A stretch of DNA of 64,000 nt. Source: Parabacteroides goldsteinii DSM 19448 = WAL 12034. Its GTDB lineage: Bacteria; Bacteroidota; Bacteroidia; Bacteroidales; Tannerellaceae. How positions within the stretch are numbered: position 1 is the stretch's first letter; every line of letters starts with the position of its first letter. The position numbers and the translations under genes are program-made. The stretch is from positions 312,859 to 376,858 of the forward strand of contig NZ_KQ033913.1 in the NCBI RefSeq assembly GCF_000969835.1. The letters are read 5' to 3'. The notes under the pieces are model-generated. The model worked only from the letters and a program-made list of their open reading frames with translations, was not told where the DNA came from and ran no database searches. Shown here in pieces: positions 52,281 through 61,441 of the stretch.

Positions 52281-53567
52281 CTAATTCAAATCTTCTAAAT
52301 CTAAATAATACACTTCGTCATTATTCAGATTTATAGTATATAGCCGTTTCCTAACCGGATCTGACCATACACGAAAAAAAGATTGATCGGTTACAAGTTG
52401 ATAAAGAGGTTTTCCGTTCCAGTCGAATACATGGATAGTATTAAAGGTTGGTAATTCAACACCAAGATGATCATTCCAAGGTTTTTTTCCCCAGTAAGTC
52501 GCATAAATATAATTATCATCCGCATGTACGCAATTATAATATACATTCATTGACTTCATATCTGTTTCTAAAAGAGAAAAATCGGGACCGTCTTTCATTC
52601 TGTAACCAACAATATTACCAGTATGAATGTCTAAAATGTTTATTTGTGGAAGATGTTTCATGACCTGGACAATTTTAGAGCCATCTGGTTTCATTGCGTC
52701 CCATGTGTAAAAAAAGAAATCTACTGAACTCGCGATATCGCTATTACTGTTATGTACTGATTTTGTTTTGTAAATCGGATATTCCTGTATTAACTCATTA
52801 GTATAAATCGTACGTTTTTCATAAAACGGCGTAGTTGCTTCATTGTTATTTAAATATTCAGCAGGTTTGTAGGCAAACAATATATCATCGGACTGATAAA
52901 AGTTAAAGAAGATACGATTATTATTATACGGAACAATTGTATCATATACCGTTGTCCCTTTTTCTATAGATTGACTTACATTCCATAAAAACAACTTTCC
53001 TTCATTAGAAGCGTAAAGTACTGTCATTATATCATCTCCTTTTTTGAATAATTGCATTATACAATTAACGGATATTGCCTCTTCGCTACCTTGCCCTTTT
53101 TCACAGAAAGAACCGATTTCTTCACCCGTGTCCACATTGAATATATTAAAAAAATGATTAGGGTAGTTAGGACTCCAACAAATTAGCAGTGACTCATATA
53201 CTGCTATCATTCCGGTATTGTCCCCATTTAATGGAACGGATTTACTTTCGATGTTTATTGTAGTCATACTACTGTTATCGAGGTATCGTATATCTCCATT
53301 AAAATACTGATTGTTATCTTTATTGCTGCAACAGATAAATACACCAAGGATAGCAATAGACATTACGATGTTTATTACTTTCTTGTCTGGACTTTGACTG
53401 AAATTCCATATTGTAGTAACTATTACAGAAGCCTTCACTTTTTGTTTTGGTAGCAATGCCCGTCTTTGTCTCCTGAAATCAGCATACCTAGAGGAAGTGA
53501 TTTTCTGATTCTTGAAACACGCAATAGGGGTACTAATACTTGTTAATATGTAAGAGAGATGTTTCAT
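52281..53567 (-). CDS. Beta-propeller-type lipoprotein, N-terminus uncertain
   Basis: The body is a TolB/BF2992-like beta-propeller lipoprotein (SFCEKGQGSEEAISVNC blade, ending VRKRLYTINLNNDEVYYLDLED). The lipoprotein signal (DKKVINIVMSIAILGVFICC) sits about 70 codons inside the frame. A start at the ATG of 53363 would cut off its charged part. The frame is open to 53663 and overlaps the gene upstream. The leader before the ATG at 53567 is similar to the leader before the ATG at 61355 of a paralogue. The in-between segment (KVKASVIVTTIWNFSQSPD) resembles the hydrophobic part of NVEALA-type leaders, so a fusion by deletion is possible. The start is thus unresolved. Confidence 0.65.
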   Translation of the reverse strand: MKHLSYILTSISTPIACFKNQKITSSRYADFRRQRRALLPKQKVKASVIVTTIWNFSQSPDKKVINIVMSIAILGVFICCSNKDNNQYFNGDIRYLDNSSMTTINIESKSVPLNGDNTGMIAVYESLLICWSPNYPNHFFNIFNVDTGEEIGSFCEKGQGSEEAISVNCIMQLFKKGDDIMTVLYASNEGKLFLWNVSQSIEKGTTVYDTIVPYNNNRIFFNFYQSDDILFAYKPAEYLNNNEATTPFYEKRTIYTNELIQEYPIYKTKSVHNSNSDIASSVDFFFYTWDAMKPDGSKIVQVMKHLPQINILDIHTGNIVGYRMKDGPDFSLLETDMKSMNVYYNCVHADDNYIYATYWGKKPWNDHLGVELPTFNTIHVFDWNGKPLYQLVTDQSFFRVWSDPVRKRLYTINLNNDEVYYLDLEDLN

Positions 53568-53610
53568 TTGTCCATGTTTTTCGGTTTGTTCGTAAATATA
53601 GTCAATATTT

Positions 53611-55155
53611 TTATGATTCCTTTTTGTGAGTTTCAAAATATCTATCAACAAGAAAGGGTACATGAAAAAAGAATGTAATATTAGGATAGATATATTTTAC
53701 TAAATGAGCTATCCGGAGAGCTTCTTTACGAAAGTTTTCATTATCAGTTGTTGTTCCAGTTTCTGATATTCTATGACTTATAACGTTTCCTGTACTATCG
53801 CTTTCAAGGATGATAAGTACATATCCCTCTATATTTTGTTTTAATTCTTCTTGGGGATAAATCATGTTCTCTCTGACAAAAGAATTTATTTTGTCAGTAG
53901 TCATTATTGAATCTTTTTTGGAATGCTTTGATGAAGGAAGTATTGTTTTCTTTATTTTTTCTTCCTTTATGATTTGTTCTGATTTTTGTGTAGTATCTAA
54001 TTGAGTGTAATTCTTAGTTATTTTGTTGATATTGTCTGTTGTTAAATTGATATAGCTAAAAGAATCTTCCTGTAAACCTATCATGGTGAAAAAGATTAAT
54101 CCATTAGCTGATATATTATATATTGGATAAGTATTTTCAGGTAATTTTATTTCGTCTGTTTTTTCGAAATTTGAATTTATGATTGTTAGAAATGTCTCTT
54201 TGTCATTAAATGCCGACGGATTGTTGTTTTTATTAGTATGTATACGATAATAGCAATCTCTATATGGGTCATATTGTATATTGTGAAAGAATAAAGAATG
54301 TAAATAGTGATCAAATATTTTTTTTGTATTTACATTTTTGTCTAAGTCTTCAGATAAATTATCCGTGAAATTACTTTTTATATCATATTCATAGGTTTCT
54401 TTATTCCTACGATTATAAATGTATATTTTTGATGAATTTCCAAAATTGTATATAATGCTGTCTCCTTTGCTAAGTATTTGTGCTGTAGATAATTTTCCAT
54501 AATACTTATCTGTGACGGTGGGAGGGAAGTATATAGGGAGTAAGTTTACAATTTCTTTTTTTATATCTATTGTTGCAATACAATTTTTACCTTTTAAATT
54601 TGACGGTGGTACTGTATTAATTGGTATTATTAATTCATCGTGTTTATTGTCAAAGATGAGATTTTCAAAATTAGATAATGTGATGTTTGTTGGGAAAATA
54701 GAATATTCGTTGTTGTCAATGAGGTTGTTTAGTTTTTCCCTGGATATTTTTTTGATAATCTTACCTTGATGATTTATTATTGTATAGCTGGTTTCATTTT
54801 GAATGAAAATAGAATCTCCATAAACACAAAAAGCATCTATATTGGTTATGCCATTTGCTCCTTCGTGTTCTATTTTTATCTGGTTAGATAGTTTTTGAGT
54901 AGATAGATTAAATATATCAATACTGTGTTGTATTTTATTGAAGCAATATAATTTGTCTTCGCAAACTCTATTTCTTAGCGAGGTGTATGTTTGAAGACAA
55001 CTGTCGCCTATTGAAATGTTGATTGTGTCAATCATCAGATTCTGATTTAAAGATATTTTCTGATGATTTTCGCATGAACAGAGAAAAAGTGTACCAAGCA
55101 GTAGTTTTGTCCAATTACAGAAAATGTGATATGATGTTTTTGGTATTCGTATCAT
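53611..55155 (-). CDS. DUF4221-like propeller lipoprotein fused to a TonB C-terminal domain
   Basis: This 514-residue protein has lipobox LFLCSC. Residues about 30-390 are beta-rich, with propeller-like strands and the GKIIKKISREKLNNLID segment similar to DUF4221 lipoproteins. Residues 418-514 match the TonB C-terminal domain: NSFVRENMIYPQEELKQNIEGYVLIILESDSTGNVISHRI, then FRKEALRIAHLVKYIYP. A Ser/Lys-rich linker (about 395-417) joins them. TonB C domains normally contact TonB boxes of outer-membrane receptors, but here no N-terminal membrane anchor or Pro-rich spanner exists. The gene is markedly AT-rich compared with the ligase gene upstream. Confidence 0.75.
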   Translation of the reverse strand: MIRIPKTSYHIFCNWTKLLLGTLFLCSCENHQKISLNQNLMIDTINISIGDSCLQTYTSLRNRVCEDKLYCFNKIQHSIDIFNLSTQKLSNQIKIEHEGANGITNIDAFCVYGDSIFIQNETSYTIINHQGKIIKKISREKLNNLIDNNEYSIFPTNITLSNFENLIFDNKHDELIIPINTVPPSNLKGKNCIATIDIKKEIVNLLPIYFPPTVTDKYYGKLSTAQILSKGDSIIYNFGNSSKIYIYNRRNKETYEYDIKSNFTDNLSEDLDKNVNTKKIFDHYLHSLFFHNIQYDPYRDCYYRIHTNKNNNPSAFNDKETFLTIINSNFEKTDEIKLPENTYPIYNISANGLIFFTMIGLQEDSFSYINLTTDNINKITKNYTQLDTTQKSEQIIKEEKIKKTILPSSKHSKKDSIMTTDKINSFVRENMIYPQEELKQNIEGYVLIILESDSTGNVISHRISETGTTTDNENFRKEALRIAHLVKYIYPNITFFFHVPFLVDRYFETHKKES

Positions 55156-55232
55156 ATGGTAAGAGAATTTATCTGTTTGTGTGTAAAGATATGAAAATCT
55201 TCTTATCCATTGAAAAATACTCTGAATAAAAT

Positions 55233-57083
55233 TTATTTTCTGTTTTGAATTAATATCTTGACCTCTTCCCGCATTTCCCGGATAGCCGTGCTCTCTACTT
55301 TCGGTTCTTTTTTTAGTACGGCGTCAGCCGCTTTGATAAACTTATCTTCCTGGAAGAAAGTAGGTTCCGAGTAAAGTTTGGTAAGCAGGTAATACGGATA
55401 GATCCGTTCCGGTAACATATCGATCGCATGCAGCAATAAATTTTCCGCTTTTTGATAGTTTCCCATCGACTGCTCATTTTTTGCCGCCATATAATGTATC
55501 ATCGGATCACCGCTCAACTTCATTGCCCGTTCCAACAACCGGTTCGCCTTTTCAAACCGTTCCGATTTGCTCAGGCACTGTGCTGCCTCGAACAGCAACT
55601 CCGGTTTATGTCCCATCAACGACACCAGTTCCTCATATCCTTCACCCGCCGCCTCATAAGCCTTACTATTATACAACATCTTCAACGTATTCCATTTTTT
55701 ATATCCTTCATAATACCCTTTCTGCTGCCGGAAAATCCACCCGCAACATATAGCCAGCACCCCTATCATAGCGACAGAAAGTATCTTCCTCCCCTCTCGA
55801 GAGGGGGTAGGGGGTGTGTCAGCGGCAACCGAAATATCAGCGTCAACCGGAGTATTGCTATTAGCCACCCCCATCAACACCACCAACACCACCCAGAACT
55901 CCGGCAACTGCAACGGATACGATGCCAGGCTGAACACCATCAGCGCCAATATCCCTCCGGCCGCTCCCGCCTGTCTGTTTTTTACCCCCCGGAACAAGGA
56001 ATAGCTTAACAACAATACAAAAACCATTAAACCCACCAGCCCCTGTTCCAAACCAATTTGTAAGAATTCATTAAATCCATATTCCGGGCATCCGGCAACC
56101 ATCATCTCTGTCTCCGAAGCCTTTCCCGAAGTAAAATACTCCGCCTGTGCTTCTGCATAAGCAGCCGGAAAACCACCCGTCCCGGTTCCTGTCCAGGGTT
56201 GTTCCCTGATAGCTTGCCCCGTCACTTTCCATAAAAGTAGCCGGCCATTGGCAGAATCTTTCTTTAGCAGATAAATACCTGCCAATGCACCGGCTATAGA
56301 GATCAGGATCAAAATAGAAGATACGATAGTCAAGGTCCGGTTTCCATTCATGTATCTTTTAGTCTTTTCCCATCCGATCCGTTGCACCCAATACACCCAT
56401 CCGCATGAAACGGCAGCCGCTATCCATGCCGTCCGGCTCATCCCGGCAGGAAGCACGACGATGATCGCCAGCAAACAGATCCATCCCAAATACCGTAGAG
56501 ACGCGTGGCTGTGCACTCTCTTCTCTTTCCCCCATTCCAAAATCATCCACAGACAAACCGGCAAAACAATTGCAAGGTACCCCGAATAAGGCCCTGGATT
56601 ATAAAAATCCCCGGTCAGCTTGAACAAGGAATGGTTAGATCCCTCGAATCCATGTAACTGTCGCATCCCCGACACGGCTTCAATCCCTCCGGTCGCAACA
56701 ACCACCGCCAGGAAAAATAGCTGTAACTGCGGCCATCCGGTCAATATGAACCGCAGCAGAAACCACAATACGACTAATTGCCCGCCAAACAACATTTTCT
56801 CCGGTTCGGGATCCAGCTGCCGGTTATAAGTAAGTGCAACAATAGCCGCCAAAATCAGCACCAATCCGTCTGCGACCGAAAAGACAAATGGTTTTACCGA
56901 TTTCGTCAGAACAGCCGCCACCAGACTGCATGCAGCCAGTAGCAACATCGCCAGATGAAACCAAAGAACTTTTCCTGTGACCAGCCCGTTAGCCAGTCCT
57001 GTGTCTGTAGCAAAAACGGTGCACAGCAGAAAGATTCCGCTGATAGCGAGCAGTGAGTAACTTATATATTGTCTGTATTTCAT
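55233..57083 (-). CDS. O-antigen ligase (Wzy_C)-like membrane protein with C-terminal TPRs
   Basis: This 616-residue inner-membrane protein has about twelve helices in its first 450 residues. The Wzy_C/O-antigen-ligase region contains GDFYNPGPYSGYLAIVLPVCLW and a large periplasmic loop (TGTGGFPAAYAEAQAEYF) with conserved charged residues. A soluble TPR-like tail follows (about residues 480-600, EAAGEGYEELVSLMGHKPELLFEAAQCLSKSERFEKANRLLERAM). Between them, residues about 421-431 (TPPTPSREGR) are encoded by a dispersed palindromic repeat inserted in frame. Family members ligate O-antigen or act as O-oligosaccharyltransferases. Its ATG overlaps the stop of the transglutaminase-like gene by 4 bp. 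Confidence 0.82.
   Translation of the reverse strand: MKYRQYISYSLLAISGIFLLCTVFATDTGLANGLVTGKVLWFHLAMLLLAACSLVAAVLTKSVKPFVFSVADGLVLILAAIVALTYNRQLDPEPEKMLFGGQLVVLWFLLRFILTGWPQLQLFFLAVVVATGGIEAVSGMRQLHGFEGSNHSLFKLTGDFYNPGPYSGYLAIVLPVCLWMILEWGKEKRVHSHASLRYLGWICLLAIIVVLPAGMSRTAWIAAAVSCGWVYWVQRIGWEKTKRYMNGNRTLTIVSSILILISIAGALAGIYLLKKDSANGRLLLWKVTGQAIREQPWTGTGTGGFPAAYAEAQAEYFTSGKASETEMMVAGCPEYGFNEFLQIGLEQGLVGLMVFVLLLSYSLFRGVKNRQAGAAGGILALMVFSLASYPLQLPEFWVVLVVLMGVANSNTPVDADISVAADTPPTPSREGRKILSVAMIGVLAICCGWIFRQQKGYYEGYKKWNTLKMLYNSKAYEAAGEGYEELVSLMGHKPELLFEAAQCLSKSERFEKANRLLERAMKLSGDPMIHYMAAKNEQSMGNYQKAENLLLHAIDMLPERIYPYYLLTKLYSEPTFFQEDKFIKAADAVLKKEPKVESTAIREMREEVKILIQNRK
55790..55819. repeat. Dispersed palindromic repeat inside the ligase gene
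   Basis: These 30 bp match the right arm of the intergenic repeat at 10404-10434 at 29 of 30 positions. They are read in frame as residues DTPPTPSREG of the ligase-like protein. Confidence 0.9.
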
Positions 57084-59002
57084 AAATCAACTGTAAAATA
57101 CTGTTTCCCCTCTTTGTAAATAAACACCTGCTCCTCCCGTCCTTTGGTCCGGTCGCGCAGCCATAACAACGCATTGTCCGGAACACGGTATTCCAGTTCC
57201 CAGCCGGTAGCCGTTTGAACCCCGAGCGATTTCCACCCGTTTACTCCGTCCTGATAGAAGAGCTCGTATTCATCTCCTGGCCAGACATAATTGTCATCGT
57301 TTCGTGGTGAGAAAACGACTTTTCCAATCGTTGTCATTTTTCCCAGATCATATGTGATAAAACAAGAAGTATCTCTTGCCTGAAAATAGCTGAGTATGTC
57401 TCCGTCTGTTATATGATCCAATGCCCGTACAGGTTCTATATCGTTCATTCGTTTTAATGGAATCTGTTCTTTGCATAAGGAATCCTTGAAAACAGAAAGC
57501 TCACTGAGTTCCATTTGTTTTCCTGATGGAGCGATATATTTTATGTATCTGTATTTCTTGTTAATATCCGGTGGAGTCAGTTCGTAATAATTGTAATCCA
57601 ATGTATCATTGAACTGATATACCAGATCCGGTCGGGTAAAAGAAAGATCTGCACTCACTTCTATTTTTGATCCGATAATGGCCCGATAAAGAAATTCGGC
57701 AATAGTTGGCATAAGCGACATTTTTCTTTTCAGTATAACTTTTTTCATGGAGGTCGTATCCGGCTTTAGCAAATGAACTGTTTCATCCTTATAAATAAAC
57801 GGAAAACCTGCTGCCCGGTGGTTTTGCCCGTCCGAGATCAAAGGCTGGTAAATAACATCAGGTTCCAGATTCCGGAAAGTCACATTCCCCTTGTTGTTGT
57901 GTGCGATATCGACCGGAATCCATCCGCCCGGACTGAAAACGCCCAGATAGATATAATCTTCGTATGCAGACTGCACGGAGGCGGATACTTCATTCTCACC
58001 GAAATAATTGGCTGTTACATCTTTGATAAAGCGATCCCTGAATAAAGCCGGCACTTTATTGTCTTTTGTAATTCCGGAAAACAGTTCATCCTGTGCTCCG
58101 AAGCAGTAGCGGTAGACTTTCCCTTTTTTTCTGCCGTCGGTACCCGGATTTATGCGGGATGCTTCAAACTCATTGAAACCGAACTGGATGAACTTTCTGG
58201 TAGTGTCGCGTAGCACAGTCCAGAAGTGAGGATGTTGGTATTCAGGAGAATAAACGAAATATTCACTGGCGACAGGAATGCCGCAGGCACGCATGGCATA
58301 AAGTGTGACATCGCAAGCCTCCCTACAGAAACCGACGCGATGATAGAACAGGAAGTCCGCACTTTGATGAGGTATGCTAAAATCCGTGTTCCAACGGTAA
58401 TAAACTCTTTTCAGATCTTTATCGACGGCTTTGCAAGCCTCAATCACATCATTCCCCTGATAAGCCGAGTCGAGTATGGCCGTATAATAATCATGGTACA
58501 GCTTCCGCCAGGATGACAACGGTTCGTCTCCGATCCGGTAAGGAAGGATCAGTTCGCAAAAATCATCGAATCCCAGATTCCGGTTCCACGGATACCTTTT
58601 CCACACATCGAAGGCAAGGTCGATATTCTCGATCAGGTAATCAGCCGTGATCACTTTGGCGTCATATACTTTCGGCAGTGAATAGAAAGAAACCCGTTGC
58701 CATTTTGCTATCACCTCTTTAGGAACGGCTTCTCCTTTATCTTTTTGTATCAATACCGGTTTGATAGAATCCAGTTGCCATCCTTCATATCCGTACCATC
58801 GGGGCATATTACGGATCAGGAAACGGGCGGCTTCCAGTTTTTCCGGATTATTCTCATAATGGCTTAATACCTTTTCCAGTTCGCCCCGGTTATCTCCGGC
58901 AAACAAAAGTGCTTGCTCCAGACGTTTGCTATCCGATGAAGCGCAAGCGATGAGAAAAACGGCTAATAGTATGTTTATTCCTGTTATAAATACTTTTTTC
59001 AT
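57080..59002 (-). CDS. Transglutaminase-like lipoprotein, copy 1
   Basis: This 640-residue lipoprotein (lipobox LIAC) starts with a helical region (RLEQALLFAGDNRGELEKVLSHYENNPEKLEAARFLIRNMP) shared with copy 2. The transglutaminase-like core has a Cys (Cys226 in GFCREACDVTLYAMRACGIPV) and a His (His259 in HPHFWTV). At the position of the triad Asp (DFAG in copy 2) this copy has Gln (IQFGFNEFE). A C-terminal beta-sandwich (about residues 490-610, ALDHITDGDILSYF ... ITYDLGKMTTIGKVVFSPRND) looks like an F5/8C discoidin domain. It is translationally coupled to the ligase-like gene and follows a signal-peptidase remnant. Confidence 0.8.
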   Translation of the reverse strand: MKKVFITGINILLAVFLIACASSDSKRLEQALLFAGDNRGELEKVLSHYENNPEKLEAARFLIRNMPRWYGYEGWQLDSIKPVLIQKDKGEAVPKEVIAKWQRVSFYSLPKVYDAKVITADYLIENIDLAFDVWKRYPWNRNLGFDDFCELILPYRIGDEPLSSWRKLYHDYYTAILDSAYQGNDVIEACKAVDKDLKRVYYRWNTDFSIPHQSADFLFYHRVGFCREACDVTLYAMRACGIPVASEYFVYSPEYQHPHFWTVLRDTTRKFIQFGFNEFEASRINPGTDGRKKGKVYRYCFGAQDELFSGITKDNKVPALFRDRFIKDVTANYFGENEVSASVQSAYEDYIYLGVFSPGGWIPVDIAHNNKGNVTFRNLEPDVIYQPLISDGQNHRAAGFPFIYKDETVHLLKPDTTSMKKVILKRKMSLMPTIAEFLYRAIIGSKIEVSADLSFTRPDLVYQFNDTLDYNYYELTPPDINKKYRYIKYIAPSGKQMELSELSVFKDSLCKEQIPLKRMNDIEPVRALDHITDGDILSYFQARDTSCFITYDLGKMTTIGKVVFSPRNDDNYVWPGDEYELFYQDGVNGWKSLGVQTATGWELEYRVPDNALLWLRDRTKGREEQVFIYKEGKQYFTVDL

Positions 59003-59012
59003 TGTTTTAGAT

Positions 59013-59177
59013 TTAATGAATGACTTTTAAAAAACGATCCCACCGGAATTTATCTGTATACGGATCAATTGATTTCCAGATAATCGGAAATTTTTCAGTT
59101 GCAGCTATCTCTTTTTGCGAATCCATGTCGCCGAGAGGCGTTTGTACGCTTTCCACATGAAAGAATTCGTTTCGCAT
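59013..59177 (-). pseudogene. Internally deleted signal peptidase I remnant (54 codons, frame intact)
   Basis: Read from the ATG at 59177, the 54 residues join two ends of the signal peptidase at 63441-64000. The N-terminal part is MRNEFFHVESVQTPLGDMDS then QKEIAATEKF (compare IRNGFFHVEGVQTPLGNMES). The C-terminal part is IIWKSIDPYTDKFRWDRFLK then VIH. About 95-110 internal residues are missing, including box E, and the catalytic Lys box lies outside, so it cannot be active. The frame is nevertheless preserved to a stop at 59013. It lies between a propeller gene (15 bp away) and transglutaminase copy 1, mirroring the gene order at 61.4-64 kb. Confidence 0.92.
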
Positions 59178-59192
59178 AGTACTATTTGTATT

Positions 59193-60212
59193 TTATTTCA
59201 AGTCATATTTAATAATATCCTGGCCATTATCATTGGATGCAATAGCCAGAACGAATTTGTCTTCTTTGTCTACAGCTATTGTTTGCAGGATGCGATCAGT
59301 TTGCCATGTAGCTATATGTTTTCCATTCCATTGGAAAACTACTATTTTTGAGGGAGTGGTGAAATCAGACGAACCATCATATAAACAGTATACATATTGT
59401 GGTGTTCCGCATATATAAGTGAAACATTTGGTTGTATTTCTAATATCTATGCCAATTTGATTGGGAGAAATAACAGGTACGATAGGTGTGTTTCCAAATT
59501 TGACAGTTGTCTTTAATGTTCCATTCAATTCGTAGAAAGATACAAAGTTTGTAAATCTGCAAGCAGAAACGACAGCATTTTGACTTTCGTTCAAGCAAAT
59601 CGTATTAATATATGATAAAACATCCTTAGGCATCACTTTCTCAACAGAGGGAGATGGATCTACCCAATAAAATCCGGAGTCAGGATTGAAAAAAAAGAAT
59701 GGACTTTTACTGTCTCTATTTACAGGAATAGCGTATACCTCTTTGGTTGTGATGTTAAAATCACGACCTGATACATTTCTAAGATTTAATAGTTTAGATG
59801 TGTTTATTTTTATATCACTATTTTGATTGTTTAGGGTTATGTCTTTATAATACTGATTTTCATCGACCAAAAAGGTAATATCTTTATCATTAGAATTAGT
59901 CTGTATTTCTTTTGTAAACAAAGGCTTCCAGAGTTTATCTTTTCCCGAACTTCTGCATGAGCTATTATGAAGGGTAAATAGATTATCTTGTTTATATACT
60001 CTAAGTATTGTATCAGATTTTTGATCAAGAAATAAATAGAAATTGTCTGTTATTTTTAAATCATAAAAATAGCAGTGATCATCTTTTGAGAGTAGAATTT
60101 CACCAGCCAGTTGTTTGTCTACTTTTGTAGATATGTTATAATTTTTGATCTTTGTTCCTTTATGACATGAAAAAGCCATAAATAGAAGTGGAAATAATAA
60201 TATATATTTCAT
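59193..60212 (-). CDS. 6-bladed beta-propeller lipoprotein
   Basis: This lipoprotein of about 339 residues (lipobox FMAFSC) belongs to the same Bacteroidetes propeller family as its neighbour. Blade-like strands include LFTLHNSSCRSSGKDKLWKPLF and FQWNGKHIATWQTDRILQTIAVD, the latter a core propeller motif near the C-terminus. It lies 28 bp after the propeller gene at 60240 and 15 bp before the signal-peptidase remnant, so the run is probably polycistronic. Function unknown. The frame extends to a TTG six bases upstream; the ATG is preferred. Confidence 0.8.
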   Translation of the reverse strand: MKYILLFPLLFMAFSCHKGTKIKNYNISTKVDKQLAGEILLSKDDHCYFYDLKITDNFYLFLDQKSDTILRVYKQDNLFTLHNSSCRSSGKDKLWKPLFTKEIQTNSNDKDITFLVDENQYYKDITLNNQNSDIKINTSKLLNLRNVSGRDFNITTKEVYAIPVNRDSKSPFFFFNPDSGFYWVDPSPSVEKVMPKDVLSYINTICLNESQNAVVSACRFTNFVSFYELNGTLKTTVKFGNTPIVPVISPNQIGIDIRNTTKCFTYICGTPQYVYCLYDGSSDFTTPSKIVVFQWNGKHIATWQTDRILQTIAVDKEDKFVLAIASNDNGQDIIKYDLK

Positions 60213-60239
60213 ATGCAATTTTTATTTAATTGTATAATT

Positions 60240-61355
60240 CTAATTGAACTTTAATAGACAAATGACTGGATTATCATCTTCTTTTATATCTTTGATAATA
60301 GGTTGTAATTCCGGTAGAGAACTTTTATATGTTTTTAGTGTACAAGCTAACATGGAGAATAAGAAATAATTATTATATGTGTCTTTGACTTGGCTAAGTC
60401 CATATAAATTAGTGTGTTTTGCGAAATCAGATCCTTTTAGTTTAATAGATTCCCCATTTTTCTTATTGTAAAAACCGATATATGCATTTAGACCTTGTGC
60501 ATAATATACGACACAAATATAGTCATCTGTTTCTTTTACTGTTTGTGTAGATATATATTCTGTTTTGGATATTGTTCCATAATAATTTTTTTCAGCCTCC
60601 CTTTTTAACCATTCCATTGATGCGAATTTTTGTTTGCCAAAATCTAATTCATAAACTGGTGTTATTTTTTGAGAAGTGACTTTATATATTGTTGGAATGA
60701 AAGGTAAATTAAGATAGCAGTTTTGGTTAAATGTATAAAAGAATGATCCGGCAACCATTAAGTACTCAGGTTTAAAATCCGTAGGATATAATAAATTGAC
60801 AGTGTTTAAATTAGAATCTGTTATTTTCACATAATGTGGATCCCTTTTACCTGAATCATAACCATTTTCTATTGCCCAAGCTATATTTCCATCTGGCAAC
60901 CAGCTGCAATTACAAAAATAGAATGCCTTTTGACTATTTATGTATTGATAATTATTTAAGTCGTAATATAAGAGTTTACTTTGGCCTACATCTGCAATTG
61001 TGATAGTTTGTTTTTCTTTATCAATATTAAAGTTTGAAGGTGCTAGATATTCTCCAGGTCCATTACCTAAATTACCGATTTGGGTAATGAATTTACCGGA
61101 AATATCAAAAACAAGTAACTTACTTCTTTTATTGTCAATAATATATATTTTGTTATCAACAATTTGGATTTCTTTGATATCATTAAACAAACAACTGTCA
61201 TTTGTTTCCAATGGAATGAACTTGCATGTGAGAGTATTGAAAAAGTCCGGATTAGCTTCTTCATTAAAAATAATTTTTTTAGTATCAGTTACTTGTTCCT
61301 GTTTAGAACATGAGTATAATAAGAATATTGATAATGAGAGTATAAAGTATTTCAT
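60240..61355 (-). CDS. 6-bladed beta-propeller lipoprotein
   Basis: This lipoprotein of about 371 residues (MKYFILSLSIFLLYSCSKQ, lipobox LLYSC) has the family blade LLVFDISGKFITQIGNLGNGPGEYLAPSNFNID and ends DDNPVICLLKFN. The frame is open to 61451 and overlaps the upstream gene, but the signal peptide requires the ATG at 61355. The sequence before that ATG is similar to the sequence before 53567, implying shared leader ancestry. It sits between transglutaminase copy 2 and another propeller gene. Confidence 0.85.
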   Translation of the reverse strand: MKYFILSLSIFLLYSCSKQEQVTDTKKIIFNEEANPDFFNTLTCKFIPLETNDSCLFNDIKEIQIVDNKIYIIDNKRSKLLVFDISGKFITQIGNLGNGPGEYLAPSNFNIDKEKQTITIADVGQSKLLYYDLNNYQYINSQKAFYFCNCSWLPDGNIAWAIENGYDSGKRDPHYVKITDSNLNTVNLLYPTDFKPEYLMVAGSFFYTFNQNCYLNLPFIPTIYKVTSQKITPVYELDFGKQKFASMEWLKREAEKNYYGTISKTEYISTQTVKETDDYICVVYYAQGLNAYIGFYNKKNGESIKLKGSDFAKHTNLYGLSQVKDTYNNYFLFSMLACTLKTYKSSLPELQPIIKDIKEDDNPVICLLKFN

Positions 61356-61441
61356 TTGCCAGTGTTTTTTCAGTCTGTCCGTAAAGATATTCATTCTTTG
61401 TAAGCTTTGAAAATATTGTGTTGAATAATTATGACTTATTT

